DNA of 64,000 nt from Paludibacter sp. (GTDB lineage Bacteria > Bacteroidota > Bacteroidia > Bacteroidales > Paludibacteraceae): contig JAQUWU010000019.1 of NCBI GenBank assembly GCA_028692715.1, positions 1 through 64,000 on the forward strand, in the 5' to 3' direction. Shown here one piece after another: positions 17,434-26,160 of this stretch. Every line of letters starts with the position of its first letter. Position 1 is the stretch's first letter. The notes under the pieces are model-generated. The model had not been told where the DNA came from and made no database searches. It worked only from the letters and a program-made list of their open reading frames with translations. The translations under genes and the position numbers were made by a program.

Positions 17434-17518
17434 CTTTCAAAAGATTTTAGGTTGTAAATTATGTGAATAATATAATAATCGCTTTAAAACACATATAATG
17501 CACTATATATCTCTTTTT

Positions 17519-17680
17519 GTGACTACTCAGCACTTCAAGAAGTACTACATTTGACGTTTTTAGAGAAATTGCTGAATAAAAAAAAATATAATTTTCACAA
17601 AAAAGCAGCCAAATTAAAGCGCATAAATGATGAATGTCGCTCCAGAACTCCCCCTTTAGGGGGTTGGGGGGCTGAGTAGT
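17519..17680 (-). mobile_element. MITE-like element, copy A (162 bp)
   Basis: Terminal inverted repeats ACTACTCAGC (17522-17531) and GCTGAGTAGT (17671-17680) enclose about 150 bp with no coding capacity. The element is flanked by a perfect 11-bp direct repeat, TATCTCTTTTT, at 17508-17518 and 17681-17691, as expected of a target-site duplication. A hairpin CCCCCTTTAGGGGG lies near the right end. An inverted, closely similar copy lies at 25265-25453. It was probably moved in trans by a transposase encoded elsewhere. It separates trmD from the dinD relic. Confidence 0.85.
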
Positions 17681-17736
17681 TATCTCTTTTTTCATTAAAT
17701 TGTAAATAGTACATTGTAAAATGGTAAATACAAGTA

Positions 17737-18414
17737 TTATTCATCCAGCAAATCCGGCCTCAACAATTTTGTACGTTCCACCGATTGTTGATAATTCCAT
17801 TCGTCCACTTTTGCCTGATGACCCGAGAGCAAAATATCCGGAACTTTCCAGCCTTTGTAGTCTGCCGGACGCGTATAAACAGGCGGTGCCAGCAAGTTAT
17901 CCTGAAACGAATCGGATAAAGCCGATTGTTCATCGCCAATGGCACCTGGAATAAGTCGTACTATAGCATCGGTCATGATAGCTGCCGGAAGTTCGCCACC
18001 TGTCAATACATAATCACCAATAGTTATTTCGCGAGTAATCAAATGTTCACGGATACGATGATCGATGCCTTTGTAATGTCCGCAAAGAATAATCAGATTT
18101 TCAGACATAGAATAACTGTTTGCCATTTTCTGATCAAACTTTTCACCATCGGGCGAGGTATATATCACTTCATCGTAGTTGCGTTCACTTTTCAATTGTG
18201 TAATAATACGATCTATGGGTTCAATTTGCAACACCATACCGGCACTAAAACCAAAAGCGTAATCGTCCACCCGACGATGTTTATTGGTGGTATATTCGCG
18301 AAGATTATGCACGTAAATCTCCACCAAACCTTTATCTCTGGCACGTTTTACGATGGAATAATTTAGCGGACTTTCGAGTAATTCAGGTACTGCGGAAATA
18401 ATATCGATGCGCAT
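17737..18414 (-). CDS. trmD: tRNA (guanine-37-N1)-methyltransferase
   Basis: 225 residues from the ATG at 18414, which gives the family's normal start [13 protein letters not shown]; a frame from 18435 adds seven residues. The trefoil-knot SPOUT landmarks are present: [44 protein letters not shown] and [12 protein letters not shown], then [15 protein letters not shown]. TrmD methylates G37 next to the anticodon of several tRNAs using SAM and prevents +1 frameshifts. Here it stands alone, away from the ribosomal-protein operon it joins in many other bacteria. An exact -7 box lies 56 bp upstream. Confidence 0.96.
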   Translation of the reverse strand: MRIDIISAVPELLESPLNYSIVKRARDKGLVEIYVHNLREYTTNKHRRVDDYAFGFSAGMVLQIEPIDRIITQLKSERNYDEVIYTSPDGEKFDQKMANSYSMSENLIILCGHYKGIDHRIREHLITREITIGDYVLTGGELPAAIMTDAIVRLIPGAIGDEQSALSDSFQDNLLAPPVYTRPADYKGWKVPDILLSGHQAKVDEWNYQQSVERTKLLRPDLLDE

Positions 18415-18469
18415 CTTTATATTTACAATTTTCATTTACGATTTACTATTGCAATTCAATAAATCACTG

Positions 18470-18477
18470 CAAAGATA
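18470..18477 (-). promoter_or_regulatory. -7 box of trmD
   Basis: Minus-strand TATCTTTG, an exact TAnnTTTG, 56 bp before the trmD ATG. No clear TTG at the usual spacing. Confidence 0.5.
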
Positions 18478-18532
18478 CTAAATTTCAATAGATACATAAA
18501 CCTCATTTCAACATAACTCTGTGTCAGTTTCT

Positions 18533-18563
18533 GCCTCTCCTGTGGGAGAGGGTTGGGGTGAGG
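18533..18563. repeat. REP-like hairpin CTCTCC...GGAGAGGGTTGGGG
   Basis: CTCTCC-TGTG-GGAGAG is followed by GGTTGGGGTGAGG and abuts the stop codon of the MetH-activation gene. The same unit occurs inverted at 39848-39876, and a related unit at 15071-15115. It may form the 3' end of the minus-strand transcript. Confidence 0.6.
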
Positions 18564-19505
18564 TTAAAGATTTGCTGCCATCCATTTTTTGAGCACTTCG
18601 GGCGATTTGCCACTTCGTTTGGCATAATCCATAAATTGATTTTCATCAATTTTGCCAATCATAAAGTATTTCGATTTTGGATGTGCAAAAAACAATCCAC
18701 AGACCGATGCATTGGGGAACATAGCACCATTTTCGGTCAATTGAATACCTATTTCATTGAATTTCAACAGCGGATCTAGATTGAAAATTATGGATTGATC
18801 GGGCAATGATGGATAACCAACTGCGGGACGAATGCCGGAATATTGCGTTTTCAGCATTTCTTTTATGGTTAGTTTTTCGTCGGAAGCATAACCCCAATAT
18901 TCTTTGCGCACTTTCCAGTGAAGCCATTCTGCTGCGGCTTCGGCAAGTCGATCGGACAAAGTTTTAGCCAAAATGGAACGAAAAACATCATCCTCTTTTT
19001 CAAATGTTTCTGCATAGGCTTCCACGCCAATAACGGTTGTTGCAAAAGCCCCAACAAAATCATTCTCAGGAGCTACGAAATCGGCCAACGAATAGCAAAA
19101 ACCATCCGTTGCAGCATGTTGCTGACGGAGCATGGGAACTTTTATAGTTTGTTCTTTATCAACAATAAAAACAACATCATCATCGGCATATCCATTAAAA
19201 ATCCCAAAACTGGCATTGATACTCACTACTTTTTCGTCCAGCATTTGACGCAACATTTCCTGTGCATCTTTGAATAATTTCAATGCCTCTTCCGCTTTTG
19301 GATGGTCAGCTTCGGGAAATTGCTGTAACCAACCCATTTTACACGAAGGACAATCATGTACCGTTTCAATTCCTTTGAACTTCCCCGATAATCGCCATGC
19401 CATAAAGAAAAATGTCCAATCGATAAAGGGTACAATTTCGCGCAAATCAATATCTGTTAATTGAACAAGTCCGAGTGTCGTTGGTTTTGGTGGAATATAT
19501 GTCAT
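18564..19505 (-). CDS. Stand-alone MetH-type B12-dependent methionine synthase activation domain
   Basis: 313 residues that align end to end with only the C-terminal, SAM-binding domain of cobalamin-dependent methionine synthase. WTFFFMAWRLSGKF, DRLAEAAAEWLH, YWGYASDEKL, the SAM-binding signature RPAVGYPSLPDQ and MFPNASVCGLFFAHPKSKYF are all present. The homocysteine, folate and cobalamin domains are absent, and the 5' side (19506-19834) holds an unrelated relic on the other strand, so this is not a truncation of a longer gene here. The protein probably works as a separate reactivation subunit that methylates cob(II)alamin on a MetH encoded elsewhere. It has its own -7 box. Confidence 0.88.
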   Translation of the reverse strand: MTYIPPKPTTLGLVQLTDIDLREIVPFIDWTFFFMAWRLSGKFKGIETVHDCPSCKMGWLQQFPEADHPKAEEALKLFKDAQEMLRQMLDEKVVSINASFGIFNGYADDDVVFIVDKEQTIKVPMLRQQHAATDGFCYSLADFVAPENDFVGAFATTVIGVEAYAETFEKEDDVFRSILAKTLSDRLAEAAAEWLHWKVRKEYWGYASDEKLTIKEMLKTQYSGIRPAVGYPSLPDQSIIFNLDPLLKFNEIGIQLTENGAMFPNASVCGLFFAHPKSKYFMIGKIDENQFMDYAKRSGKSPEVLKKWMAANL

Positions 19506-19540
19506 TACTATTTATATTATTTGAATTAAAACTTAAAACA

Positions 19541-19548
19541 CAAAGTTA
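19541..19548 (-). promoter_or_regulatory. -7 box of the MetH-activation gene
   Basis: Minus-strand TAACTTTG, an exact TAnnTTTG, 36 bp before the ATG at 19505. Confidence 0.45.
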
Positions 19549-19591
19549 CACGAAATTGTTGTAAATTTATTGACCAAATACTATAAAAGCA

Positions 19592-19834
19592 CTTATAAGT
19601 AATGAAACAACTCCACTCAATTTGCTTTTTATTGCAAAAGCAAGAGACAAAAACGACAATTATAATACAGCCATACTCGACTCGGGTTATTAAGGACAAA
19701 ATGTTTATTTGTACTGTGCTACAGAAGGATTACGATGTGTAGTTCGTGCAGGAGCTCAGGAAACCGAATTATTGAAAGTATTGAAATTGGACACAGGATA
19801 TAAATTTATTTTAGTTCAAACCGTTGGTTACTAA
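19592..19834 (+). pseudogene. Relic of a nitroreductase/SagB-like gene (C-terminal part)
   Basis: One frame reads NETTPLNLLFIAKARDKND, then AILDSGY, a TAA at 19691-19693, then GQNVYLYCATEGLRCVVRAG and [20 protein letters not shown] before a TAA at 19832-19834. The second block is the flavin-binding C-terminal end of SagB-type nitroreductases, which normally reads close to QNVYLYCASEGLATVVR and ends in LAQTVGY. There is no start codon or N-terminal half, and one in-frame stop, so this is a decayed fragment. Its end overlaps the umuC stop codon, which is convergent. Confidence 0.75.
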
Positions 19835-21108
19835 AGAGGAAGTTCATCCTCCGCTTTTATTTCCAACACATCCTTTAAATTTGTAGTAAAACAGGGCGAT
19901 AGTTTCTCATTTTTCAATTTCCATTTTCGGTCAAAGCCCTGAGCTGCAATTTTTACTTTTTGTTTCCCATACGAACCGTTCAAACTGTCCATTACCGTCA
20001 TTATTTTATTGAATTTATCACGGTCACGTGTATCGAACAAATCACCTTGCAACGGTCGTTCCGGAACAATTTCGCTCACAATAACGCCTGCTTTTTTGTA
20101 ACGATACCCTTCTTTGAATATCGATTTCAAACCACGCAAAGCAACGTATATCATTTCGGTAGAGTCATTGGTAGGGACTGAAAGTTGCATCACCGAATGA
20201 TTGTAATATTGAGGTTGGTTAGTAGCATGCGGGTTGGTATGAATAAAAACCGTAAGTACACAACCATAAGAGTGTTGTTTACGTAATTTTTCGGCGCAGG
20301 ATGCTGCAAAATTTGCCACTGCTTCGGAAATGGGTGCTAACTCAGTAAGACGTTCTCCAAAGCTGCGCGATGTACATATCGATTTTTTTGCTGAGGGAGT
20401 TTCCATTTCGAAACAAGGAGTTCCGTTCAATTCCATCCAGGTTCTCTCGCCCACCACTCCCATCAATTGTCGCACCCATTTTTTAGGTCTTTGTGCAAAA
20501 TCCCATGCCGTATTTACGCTGTGATATTGTAATTTTTTGGAATATTTTCGACCGATTCCCCATACATCGCCAATTTCGGTAAGTTTTAATGCTTTTTCCC
20601 GCTTTTCTTCCGTGTCAATAATTGTTGCACCATTGTAGGCTTTGTACTTTTTTGCAAATTTGTTGGCAACTTTAGCTAATGTTTTAGTGGGTGCAACACC
20701 TAAACTCACAGGAATACCGGTATTTTTGCCAACCGTTTTCACCAATTTTTCCCCATAAGATTTTAAATCAATATTTTCAAATCCTTCTAACAAAAGAAAA
20801 GCTTCATCGATGGAATAAATTTCCATATTTGGCACATGTTCAGCAATAGTATTCATTACCCGATGCGACATATCGCCATACAAAACATAGTTCGACGAAA
20901 ACACATACACCTGATTTGATTCAATAAGATCTTTGAGTTTGTAAGCCGGTTCGCCCATTGGTATTCCGAGCTTTTTTGCCTCGGCAGAACGTGCAATAAC
21001 GCAACCATCGTTGTTCGAGAGCACTACGATGGGTTTGCCGATGAGCGAAGGATTAAAAACCCGTTCGCACGAAGCATAAAAATTATTGCAATCAATTAAG
21101 CCATACAT
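19831..21108 (-). CDS. umuC: DNA polymerase V catalytic subunit UmuC
   Basis: 425 residues from the ATG at 21108 ([18 protein letters not shown]), the usual start; the open frame runs 26 residues further upstream without homology. Y-family polymerase motifs are present: [35 protein letters not shown] with the catalytic Asp-Glu pair, and the helix-hairpin-helix region [14 protein letters not shown]. The C-terminal stretch [20 protein letters not shown] is the DUF4113 tail. It performs error-prone translesion synthesis in the SOS response. It follows umuD by 98 bp. Confidence 0.95.
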   Translation of the reverse strand: MYGLIDCNNFYASCERVFNPSLIGKPIVVLSNNDGCVIARSAEAKKLGIPMGEPAYKLKDLIESNQVYVFSSNYVLYGDMSHRVMNTIAEHVPNMEIYSIDEAFLLLEGFENIDLKSYGEKLVKTVGKNTGIPVSLGVAPTKTLAKVANKFAKKYKAYNGATIIDTEEKREKALKLTEIGDVWGIGRKYSKKLQYHSVNTAWDFAQRPKKWVRQLMGVVGERTWMELNGTPCFEMETPSAKKSICTSRSFGERLTELAPISEAVANFAASCAEKLRKQHSYGCVLTVFIHTNPHATNQPQYYNHSVMQLSVPTNDSTEMIYVALRGLKSIFKEGYRYKKAGVIVSEIVPERPLQGDLFDTRDRDKFNKIMTVMDSLNGSYGKQKVKIAAQGFDRKWKLKNEKLSPCFTTNLKDVLEIKAEDELPL

Positions 21109-21206
21109 AAGTAAAAAACATCTAACATCTGAAGGGGGATCGAAGTTTGTATCTTTTTCTATATAGTCAATATTATTTATAATCAATTATAATACAAGTT
21201 CTTGTA

Positions 21207-21692
21207 TTATTTTTTTCGTTCCTTTAGGGGTCGGGGGTTCTTATGACATTTAATAGAATAGGTCACTACGCCCCAAATACAAAAGTTATTATCTTCGGTT
21301 ACTTTTATCGGTTTAAAATTGGCATTGGCAGGAATAAGATAAACGGCATCGGGTTCAATACGTATATATTTCAACGTAAATTCTCCATCAATAAAGCAAA
21401 CTGCGGTGTCGCCATCGCGTGGTTCCAGACTTTTGTCGATGACCAAAATATCGCCATCTTCGATACCGGCATCCTTCATCGAAGGACCTTTTACCCGTCC
21501 ATAAAACGTGCTTGATGGATTGGCAATCGGCTCTTTGTTCAGATCGATTTTCAGATCGATATAATCCTGCGCCGGACTGGGGAAACCGGCTGCTATTCCA
21601 CCATCTACCATAGGCAATGACAATTCGGTTGTAGTATTAGCCGAATAAAAATCGATGGCGAAAGAACTGACTATTTTCTTGGTCTTTGGCAT
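21207..21692 (-). CDS. umuD: UmuD translesion subunit, LexA/S24 self-cleaving peptidase
   Basis: 161 residues, slightly longer than the enterobacterial form. AAGFPSPAQDY contains the expected self-cleavage site (Ala-Gly). GPSMKDAGIEDGD holds the nucleophilic Ser and GEFTLKYI the Lys of the dyad. After RecA-stimulated cleavage UmuD' pairs with UmuC as polymerase V. The protein lacks an N-terminal helix-turn-helix, so it is not LexA. No convincing LexA-type palindrome was recognised upstream. Confidence 0.93.
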   Translation of the reverse strand: MPKTKKIVSSFAIDFYSANTTTELSLPMVDGGIAAGFPSPAQDYIDLKIDLNKEPIANPSSTFYGRVKGPSMKDAGIEDGDILVIDKSLEPRDGDTAVCFIDGEFTLKYIRIEPDAVYLIPANANFKPIKVTEDNNFCIWGVVTYSIKCHKNPRPLKERKK

Positions 21693-21876
21693 TTTAATTC
21701 ATTTCAATCAATCATTTATTACAATTACAAAGTAACACATTTTGTTTCAAAAATCAGATATGATTTATTTGAGATATGTTTTAAAAACAATTTTAAACAT
21801 TCTCAATAACAAATTGAACCATCTTAATTAAAATACAATAGACGTTCCTACTTTTTCAAAAACGAATGTTTTTTTG

Positions 21877-21884
21877 TACTTTTG
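21877..21884 (+). promoter_or_regulatory. -7 box of hpt, which decides the start codon
   Basis: TACTTTTG is an exact TAnnTTTG. A predicted start site near 21891 rules out the TTG at 21882 as a translation start and leaves ATG 21903 or 21936. Confidence 0.55.
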
Positions 21885-21935
21885 TCGGATTATTTATCCA
21901 CAATGTTAAACGAACAGCCAAATAACGAAATTTCA

Positions 21936-22472
21936 ATGAATACCATTCAAATTAAAGACAAAAAATTCGCCCTTTCCATTCCTGAATCAGAAATTTTGAA
22001 GGCAGTTCGCAAAGTAGGAGAAGAAATAAATCGTGATTTGGCTGATAAGAATCCACTTTTCATTTGTGTGCTCAACGGTGCTTTTATGTTTGCCGGCGAT
22101 TTAATGAAAACAGTAAGCGTACCTTGCGAAATTACATTTATCAAATTATCTTCCTACGAAGGTCTATATACTTCTGGTGTTGTAAAGGAAATAATCGGAC
22201 TAAATGAAAGCGTAGTAGGACGAACAGTAGTAGTGGTTGAAGACATTGTTGATACAGGAATTACCATGGAACGAATATTAAATTCACTACAGGCAAAAGG
22301 TGCAAGTGAGATTCATGTGGCAACCTTTCTGCAAAAACCCGATGCCTTACAACGCGACATCAAAGTGGACTATATAGCAATGAAAATTCCAAATGATTTC
22401 ATTGTGGGTTACGGACTAGATTATGATGGTTACGGACGAAACTTGAAAGATATTTACACCGTAATAGATTAG
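21936..22472 (+). CDS. hpt: Hypoxanthine phosphoribosyltransferase
   Basis: 178 residues from the ATG at 21936 (MNTIQIKDKKF), the start found in Bacteroidales homologues; an ATG at 21903 would add 11 residues. VVVVEDIVDTGITME is the PRPP-binding motif, ISLSSYEGL-type sequence (IKLSSYEGLYTSG) is the flexible loop, and VGYGLDYDGYGRNL the purine-binding end. It salvages hypoxanthine and guanine to IMP and GMP. It heads the order hpt-adk-obgE-pgeF, common in Bacteroidota. Confidence 0.95.
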   Translation: MNTIQIKDKKFALSIPESEILKAVRKVGEEINRDLADKNPLFICVLNGAFMFAGDLMKTVSVPCEITFIKLSSYEGLYTSGVVKEIIGLNESVVGRTVVVVEDIVDTGITMERILNSLQAKGASEIHVATFLQKPDALQRDIKVDYIAMKIPNDFIVGYGLDYDGYGRNLKDIYTVID

Positions 22473-22552
22473 TTTTTTATAAGAAGTTTTCATAAAACAA
22501 AATGAGTAGGTACATTTTGTTTTATTATAGTTAATAAAATAAGGTTATAAGT

Positions 22553-23134
22553 ATGTTGAATATTATTATTTGTGGTGCCCCCGGATGTGGAAAAGGCACT
22601 CAAAGTGATTTAATTGTGGAGAAATACTCTCTTAATCATCTTTCAACAGGTGATTTACTTAGAAAAGAAATTGAAGAAAAATCTGAGTTGGGTCTTATTG
22701 CTGATAATTATATTTCAAAAGGAAACTTTGTTCCTGACGAAATGATTATCGACATATTAATGAAAAAGATTGATAGTCAATCATCAAACATTAATGGGAT
22801 CATTTTAGATGGTTTTCCACGCACAGTATCCCAAGCCGAAGCTTTGGAGGATTTATTGGAGAAACGAAATAAAAAAACGACCATTTTAGTTGATTTACAA
22901 GTAGATGAACAGGAATTAATCAATCGTCTGCTTAAACGTGGAGAGACTTCAGGTCGTAGCGATGACAATCTGGAAACAATAAAAAAACGTTTAGAAATAT
23001 ATCAGGAGAAAACAAAACCAGTAAACAATTTTTACAAAAAACTTGGTAAATACGCAGCCATTGATGGTATGGGATCCGTAAACGAGATCTTTGAACGTAT
23101 TTCAGCAGTTATCGATTCGAAACTGGAATCATAA
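22553..23134 (+). CDS. adk: Adenylate kinase
   Basis: 193 residues. The P-loop GAPGCGKGTQ lies at residues 8-17. LSTGDLLRKEI, GIILDGFPRTVSQAEAL and RLLKRGETSGRSDDN follow in the order typical of adenylate kinases. The LID is the short form with no zinc-binding Cys cluster. It interconverts AMP plus ATP and two ADP. It lies 80 bp after hpt and 87 bp before obgE, so the three are probably co-transcribed. Confidence 0.96.
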   Translation: MLNIIICGAPGCGKGTQSDLIVEKYSLNHLSTGDLLRKEIEEKSELGLIADNYISKGNFVPDEMIIDILMKKIDSQSSNINGIILDGFPRTVSQAEALEDLLEKRNKKTTILVDLQVDEQELINRLLKRGETSGRSDDNLETIKKRLEIYQEKTKPVNNFYKKLGKYAAIDGMGSVNEIFERISAVIDSKLES

Positions 23135-23221
23135 CGATATAAATAAACACCTTTCTTGAAGTAACTTCATCGGGAACTTAATTCGATGCAGTTTGTTATC
23201 TCATAAACATAAAAAAATAAA

Positions 23222-24361
23222 ATGGCAGGTTCTAACTTTGTAGATTACGTAAAGATATTTTGCCGTTCAGGCAAAGGTGGAGCTGGTTCATTGCACTTTT
23301 ACCGCGATAAACTCACTGCCAAAGGTGGACCAGATGGCGGTGATGGCGGACGTGGAGGTCATGTTATTTTACGTGGAAACAAAAACCACTGGACATTGAT
23401 TCACCTGAAATATTCCCGACACATTTATGCCACCGATGGCGAAGGCGGAAGCCAGAGTCGGAGTTTTGGTAAAGATGGTCAGGATGTAATAGTAGATGTA
23501 CCTTGTGGCACAGTGGTTTTCGATGCCGAAACAGGTGATTATATTTGTGATATAACCGAAGATGGCGAAGAATACAACTTGGTTCAGGGCGGTCGTGGTG
23601 GTCAGGGAAACTGGCATTTTCGTACTGCCACCAATCAGGCACCACATTTTGCTCAACCGGGCGAACCTCGCATTGAACGTTCGGTCATTTTACAATTAAA
23701 AGTGCTGGCCGATGTGGGTTTGGTAGGATTTCCTAATGCCGGAAAATCAACGCTCTTGTCAGTTGTTTCGGCGGCAAAACCTGAAATTGCTAATTATCCC
23801 TTTACTACGCTTGTTCCGAATTTAGGAATTGTTGCACATCGCGATAATACGTCGTTCGTCATGGCAGATATTCCGGGAATTATTGAAGGAGCTTCTGAAG
23901 GAAAAGGCTTAGGATTACGTTTTTTGCGTCATATCGAACGCAATTCAATTCTATTGTTTATGATTCCGGCAGATACCAATGATATTATTGCCGAATACAA
24001 TATCCTATTGAATGAATTAAAACAATACAATCCTGAACTAGTTGACAAACAACGTATTCTGGCTATTACAAAATGTGACATGCTTGATGACGAGTTGATA
24101 GAGGAAATGAGAAAATTGATTCCTGCCGATATTCAAACTGTATTTATTTCATCGGTAAGTGGATTGGGAATTCAGGAATTGAAAGATTTAATCTGGACTG
24201 AAATCAACAAAGAATCCAATAAAATTGTGGAAATCACTCACCGTCCAATGGAAATTACCTACCAAGCTCCGGAAGAAGAGGAAGTGGAAGAAGAGTGGGA
24301 AGAAGAGGAAGAGGAGGATGATTTAAGTAAGTACAAGGGAATTGGTTGGGATGAACTTTAA
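23222..24361 (+). CDS. obgE: Obg-family GTPase
   Basis: 379 residues. The glycine-rich Obg fold covers about 1-158 ([22 protein letters not shown]). The G domain has GFPNAGKST (G1, about 169-177), [10 protein letters not shown] (G3) and TKCD (G4). The C-terminus is a run of Glu and Asp ending [10 protein letters not shown], as in Bacteroidota Obg proteins. Obg binds the 50S ribosomal subunit and couples its assembly to GTP/ppGpp levels. The next gene, pgeF, begins 33 bp later across a CCCCTAAAGGGG hairpin. Confidence 0.97.
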   Translation: MAGSNFVDYVKIFCRSGKGGAGSLHFYRDKLTAKGGPDGGDGGRGGHVILRGNKNHWTLIHLKYSRHIYATDGEGGSQSRSFGKDGQDVIVDVPCGTVVFDAETGDYICDITEDGEEYNLVQGGRGGQGNWHFRTATNQAPHFAQPGEPRIERSVILQLKVLADVGLVGFPNAGKSTLLSVVSAAKPEIANYPFTTLVPNLGIVAHRDNTSFVMADIPGIIEGASEGKGLGLRFLRHIERNSILLFMIPADTNDIIAEYNILLNELKQYNPELVDKQRILAITKCDMLDDELIEEMRKLIPADIQTVFISSVSGLGIQELKDLIWTEINKESNKIVEITHRPMEITYQAPEEEEVEEEWEEEEEEDDLSKYKGIGWDEL

Positions 24362-24394
24362 CCCCAAACCCCTAAAGGGGCTTCAGAGAGACAA
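24361..24394. repeat. CCCCTAAAGGGG hairpin between obgE and pgeF
   Basis: The short spacer is almost entirely ACCCCAAACCCCTAAAGGGG (24361-24380). The same core occurs inside both MITE copies, near 21222-21238 at the end of umuD, and at 39935-39957. It may be a degenerate MITE end or a small palindromic repeat in its own right. Confidence 0.55.
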
Positions 24395-25174
24395 ATGATT
24401 AGCTACAAATCGTTTGAAACACATACAGAGATTGCCCATTTTTGCACGAGCCGCCAAGGCGGTGTAAGTGTGGGCAATTTTGCATCCAATAATCTGAACC
24501 CATTTACAGGTGATCAACCTGCACATTATGCTCAAAACAAACAGATTTTGTGCAACAGGCTTGGCATTGAAGTTGAAAAATTGATTATTCCGTTTCAAAC
24601 CCATGGCACTGAAATTCGTGAAATTAACGATACATTCTTCAATCTTTCACCTGAAGAAAAAACAGCCTATCTGCATGGTGTTGATGCCTTAATTACGAAT
24701 CTTCCACACGTTTGTATCGGGATTACAACGGCCGATTGTGTGCCCCTTTTGTTTTTCGACCCTGAAAAAAAAATTATTGCTGCTGCTCATGCCGGCTGGC
24801 GTGGAACTTGTGCCCGAATAGCAGAAAAAGTAATTTCTGAAATGCATGAAAAACACAACTGTCGGGCTCAAGACATTATAGTTTCTATTGGACCTTCTAT
24901 TTCAGCAGAAGTTTATAATGTAGGTGAAGAGTTAGTTGAGGACTTTCAGAATGCAGGTTTCGAAACGGATAAGATATTTCAATATCGCGATGGGGCTATA
25001 TTTCTTGATCTCTGGAAGGCAAATCAACTTTCGCTAAAAAAAGCAGGAATTCTTCCTGAAAATATCGAATTAGCAGGAATCTGTACTTTCACCGAACACG
25101 AAAGATTCTTCTCTGCACGTCGACTGGGAATCAAATCAGGTAGAATGATGAGTGGAATTATGTTGGTTGATTAG
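24395..25174 (+). CDS. pgeF: Peptidoglycan-editing factor / multicopper-like PgeF (YfiH)
   Basis: 259 residues. FQTHGTEIREI, CIGITTADCVPLLFF and AAHAGWRGTCARI supply the His/Cys/His metal site of the DUF152/YfiH family, and GICTFTEHERFFSARR completes the conserved end. Members act as purine nucleosides phosphorylases/deaminases in some organisms and remove misincorporated L-Ser from peptidoglycan precursors in E. coli; which role applies here is not decidable from sequence. It is the last gene of the hpt-adk-obgE run. Confidence 0.9.
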   Translation: MISYKSFETHTEIAHFCTSRQGGVSVGNFASNNLNPFTGDQPAHYAQNKQILCNRLGIEVEKLIIPFQTHGTEIREINDTFFNLSPEEKTAYLHGVDALITNLPHVCIGITTADCVPLLFFDPEKKIIAAAHAGWRGTCARIAEKVISEMHEKHNCRAQDIIVSIGPSISAEVYNVGEELVEDFQNAGFETDKIFQYRDGAIFLDLWKANQLSLKKAGILPENIELAGICTFTEHERFFSARRLGIKSGRMMSGIMLVD

Positions 25175-25264
25175 TTGATTAGTTAATTGGTTGAGTCGTT
25201 GAATGGTTGAGCGAATGATTAAATAAAACTTCAAAACGACTGTAAGGCTTTTGAACGTTTTAGG

Positions 25265-25453
25265 GTAACTACTCAGCCCCCCAACCCCTCCCTCCTACGT
25301 CAGGAGGTAAACACCTAAAGGGGGAAGTTCTGGAGCGACATTCATCATTTATGCGCTTTAATTTGGCTGTTTTTTGTTAAAATTACATTTTTTCTACTCT
25401 GCAATTTTCCCTAAAAACGTCAAATGAAGTACTTCTTGAAGTGCTGAGTAGTC
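25265..25453 (+). mobile_element. MITE-like element, copy B (189 bp, inverted relative to copy A)
   Basis: The same family as copy A in the opposite orientation: ACTACTCAGC at 25268-25277 and GCTGAGTAGT at 25443-25452. A 10-bp direct repeat ACGTTTTAGG flanks it at 25255-25264 and 25454-25463. It is 27 bp longer than copy A because its hairpin loop holds an extra palindrome, CCTCCTACGTCAGGAGG, near 25290-25306. The element lies between pgeF and the B3/B4-domain gene and has no coding capacity. Confidence 0.85.
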
Positions 25454-25500
25454 ACGTTTTAGGTCTAATTATATTAACTACCTATATTTTAATTAATTTT

Positions 25501-26160
25501 ATGGAAATTACTGTATCAAAAATCGTTCGTGATGCCTGCCCTGATTTGTCATTGGCTATTATAAAATGTGAAGTATGTAATTCTCCAACTTCAACTGATT
25601 TCTGGGTTGAAATGGAAAAAGAAATTTCAAAAATCAAAGAAAAGTATTCCATTGAAGAAATCAACAAACGTCCCGAAATTGCCGCCACCAGAAAAGCCTA
25701 TAAAACCTTTGGTAAAGACCCAAACCGCTATCGACCATCCGCTGAGGCTTTGTGCAGAAGAATTCTGCGTGAAATTCCGGTTTACAAAGTGAGTACGCTT
25801 GTGGATATTATTAATCTGGTTTCTATCCACAGCGGATTTTCAATCGGCGGATTTGATATCGACAAAATTCAGGGAAATATTGAATTAGGTGTTGGCACAG
25901 CCGATGATGAATTTGAAGCCATTGGACGTGGCGTATTGAACGTGGAAGGTTTACCACTTTACCGTGACGAAATTGGTGGAATTGGAACGCCAACAAGCGA
26001 CCATGAGCGCACCAAAATTTCAGATAACACTGAAAAACTGCTAATGATTATAAATGGATACAGTGAAAAAAACGGATTGACCGAAGCTGTAGACCACTTC
26101 AAAGAATTACTTCAAAAATACGCCTCCTTAAAAGAGTTTAAAGTTGAATGGGTAGAGTAA
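25501..26160 (+). CDS. B3/B4 tRNA-binding-domain protein (PheT-like editing fold)
   Basis: 219 residues from the ATG at 25501 (MEITVSKIVRDACPDLSL); the open frame starts upstream inside the MITE, which is artefactual. KAYKTFGKDPNRYRPSAEALCRR and LVDIINLVSIHSGFSIGGFD are diagnostic of the stand-alone B3/4 domain, related to the editing domain of phenylalanyl-tRNA synthetase beta. Such proteins may deacylate mischarged tRNAs, but for this subfamily that is inference. It stands alone between a MITE and a lipoprotein gene. Confidence 0.88.
   Translation: MEITVSKIVRDACPDLSLAIIKCEVCNSPTSTDFWVEMEKEISKIKEKYSIEEINKRPEIAATRKAYKTFGKDPNRYRPSAEALCRRILREIPVYKVSTLVDIINLVSIHSGFSIGGFDIDKIQGNIELGVGTADDEFEAIGRGVLNVEGLPLYRDEIGGIGTPTSDHERTKISDNTEKLLMIINGYSEKNGLTEAVDHFKELLQKYASLKEFKVEWVE

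Noticed and set aside
17459..17695. 78-codon minus-strand frame
   Set aside because: It is the translation of MITE copy A and its flanks.
25441..25500. Upstream extension of the B3/B4 gene
   Set aside because: It would start inside the MITE's terminal repeat; homologous sequence begins at MEITVSK.
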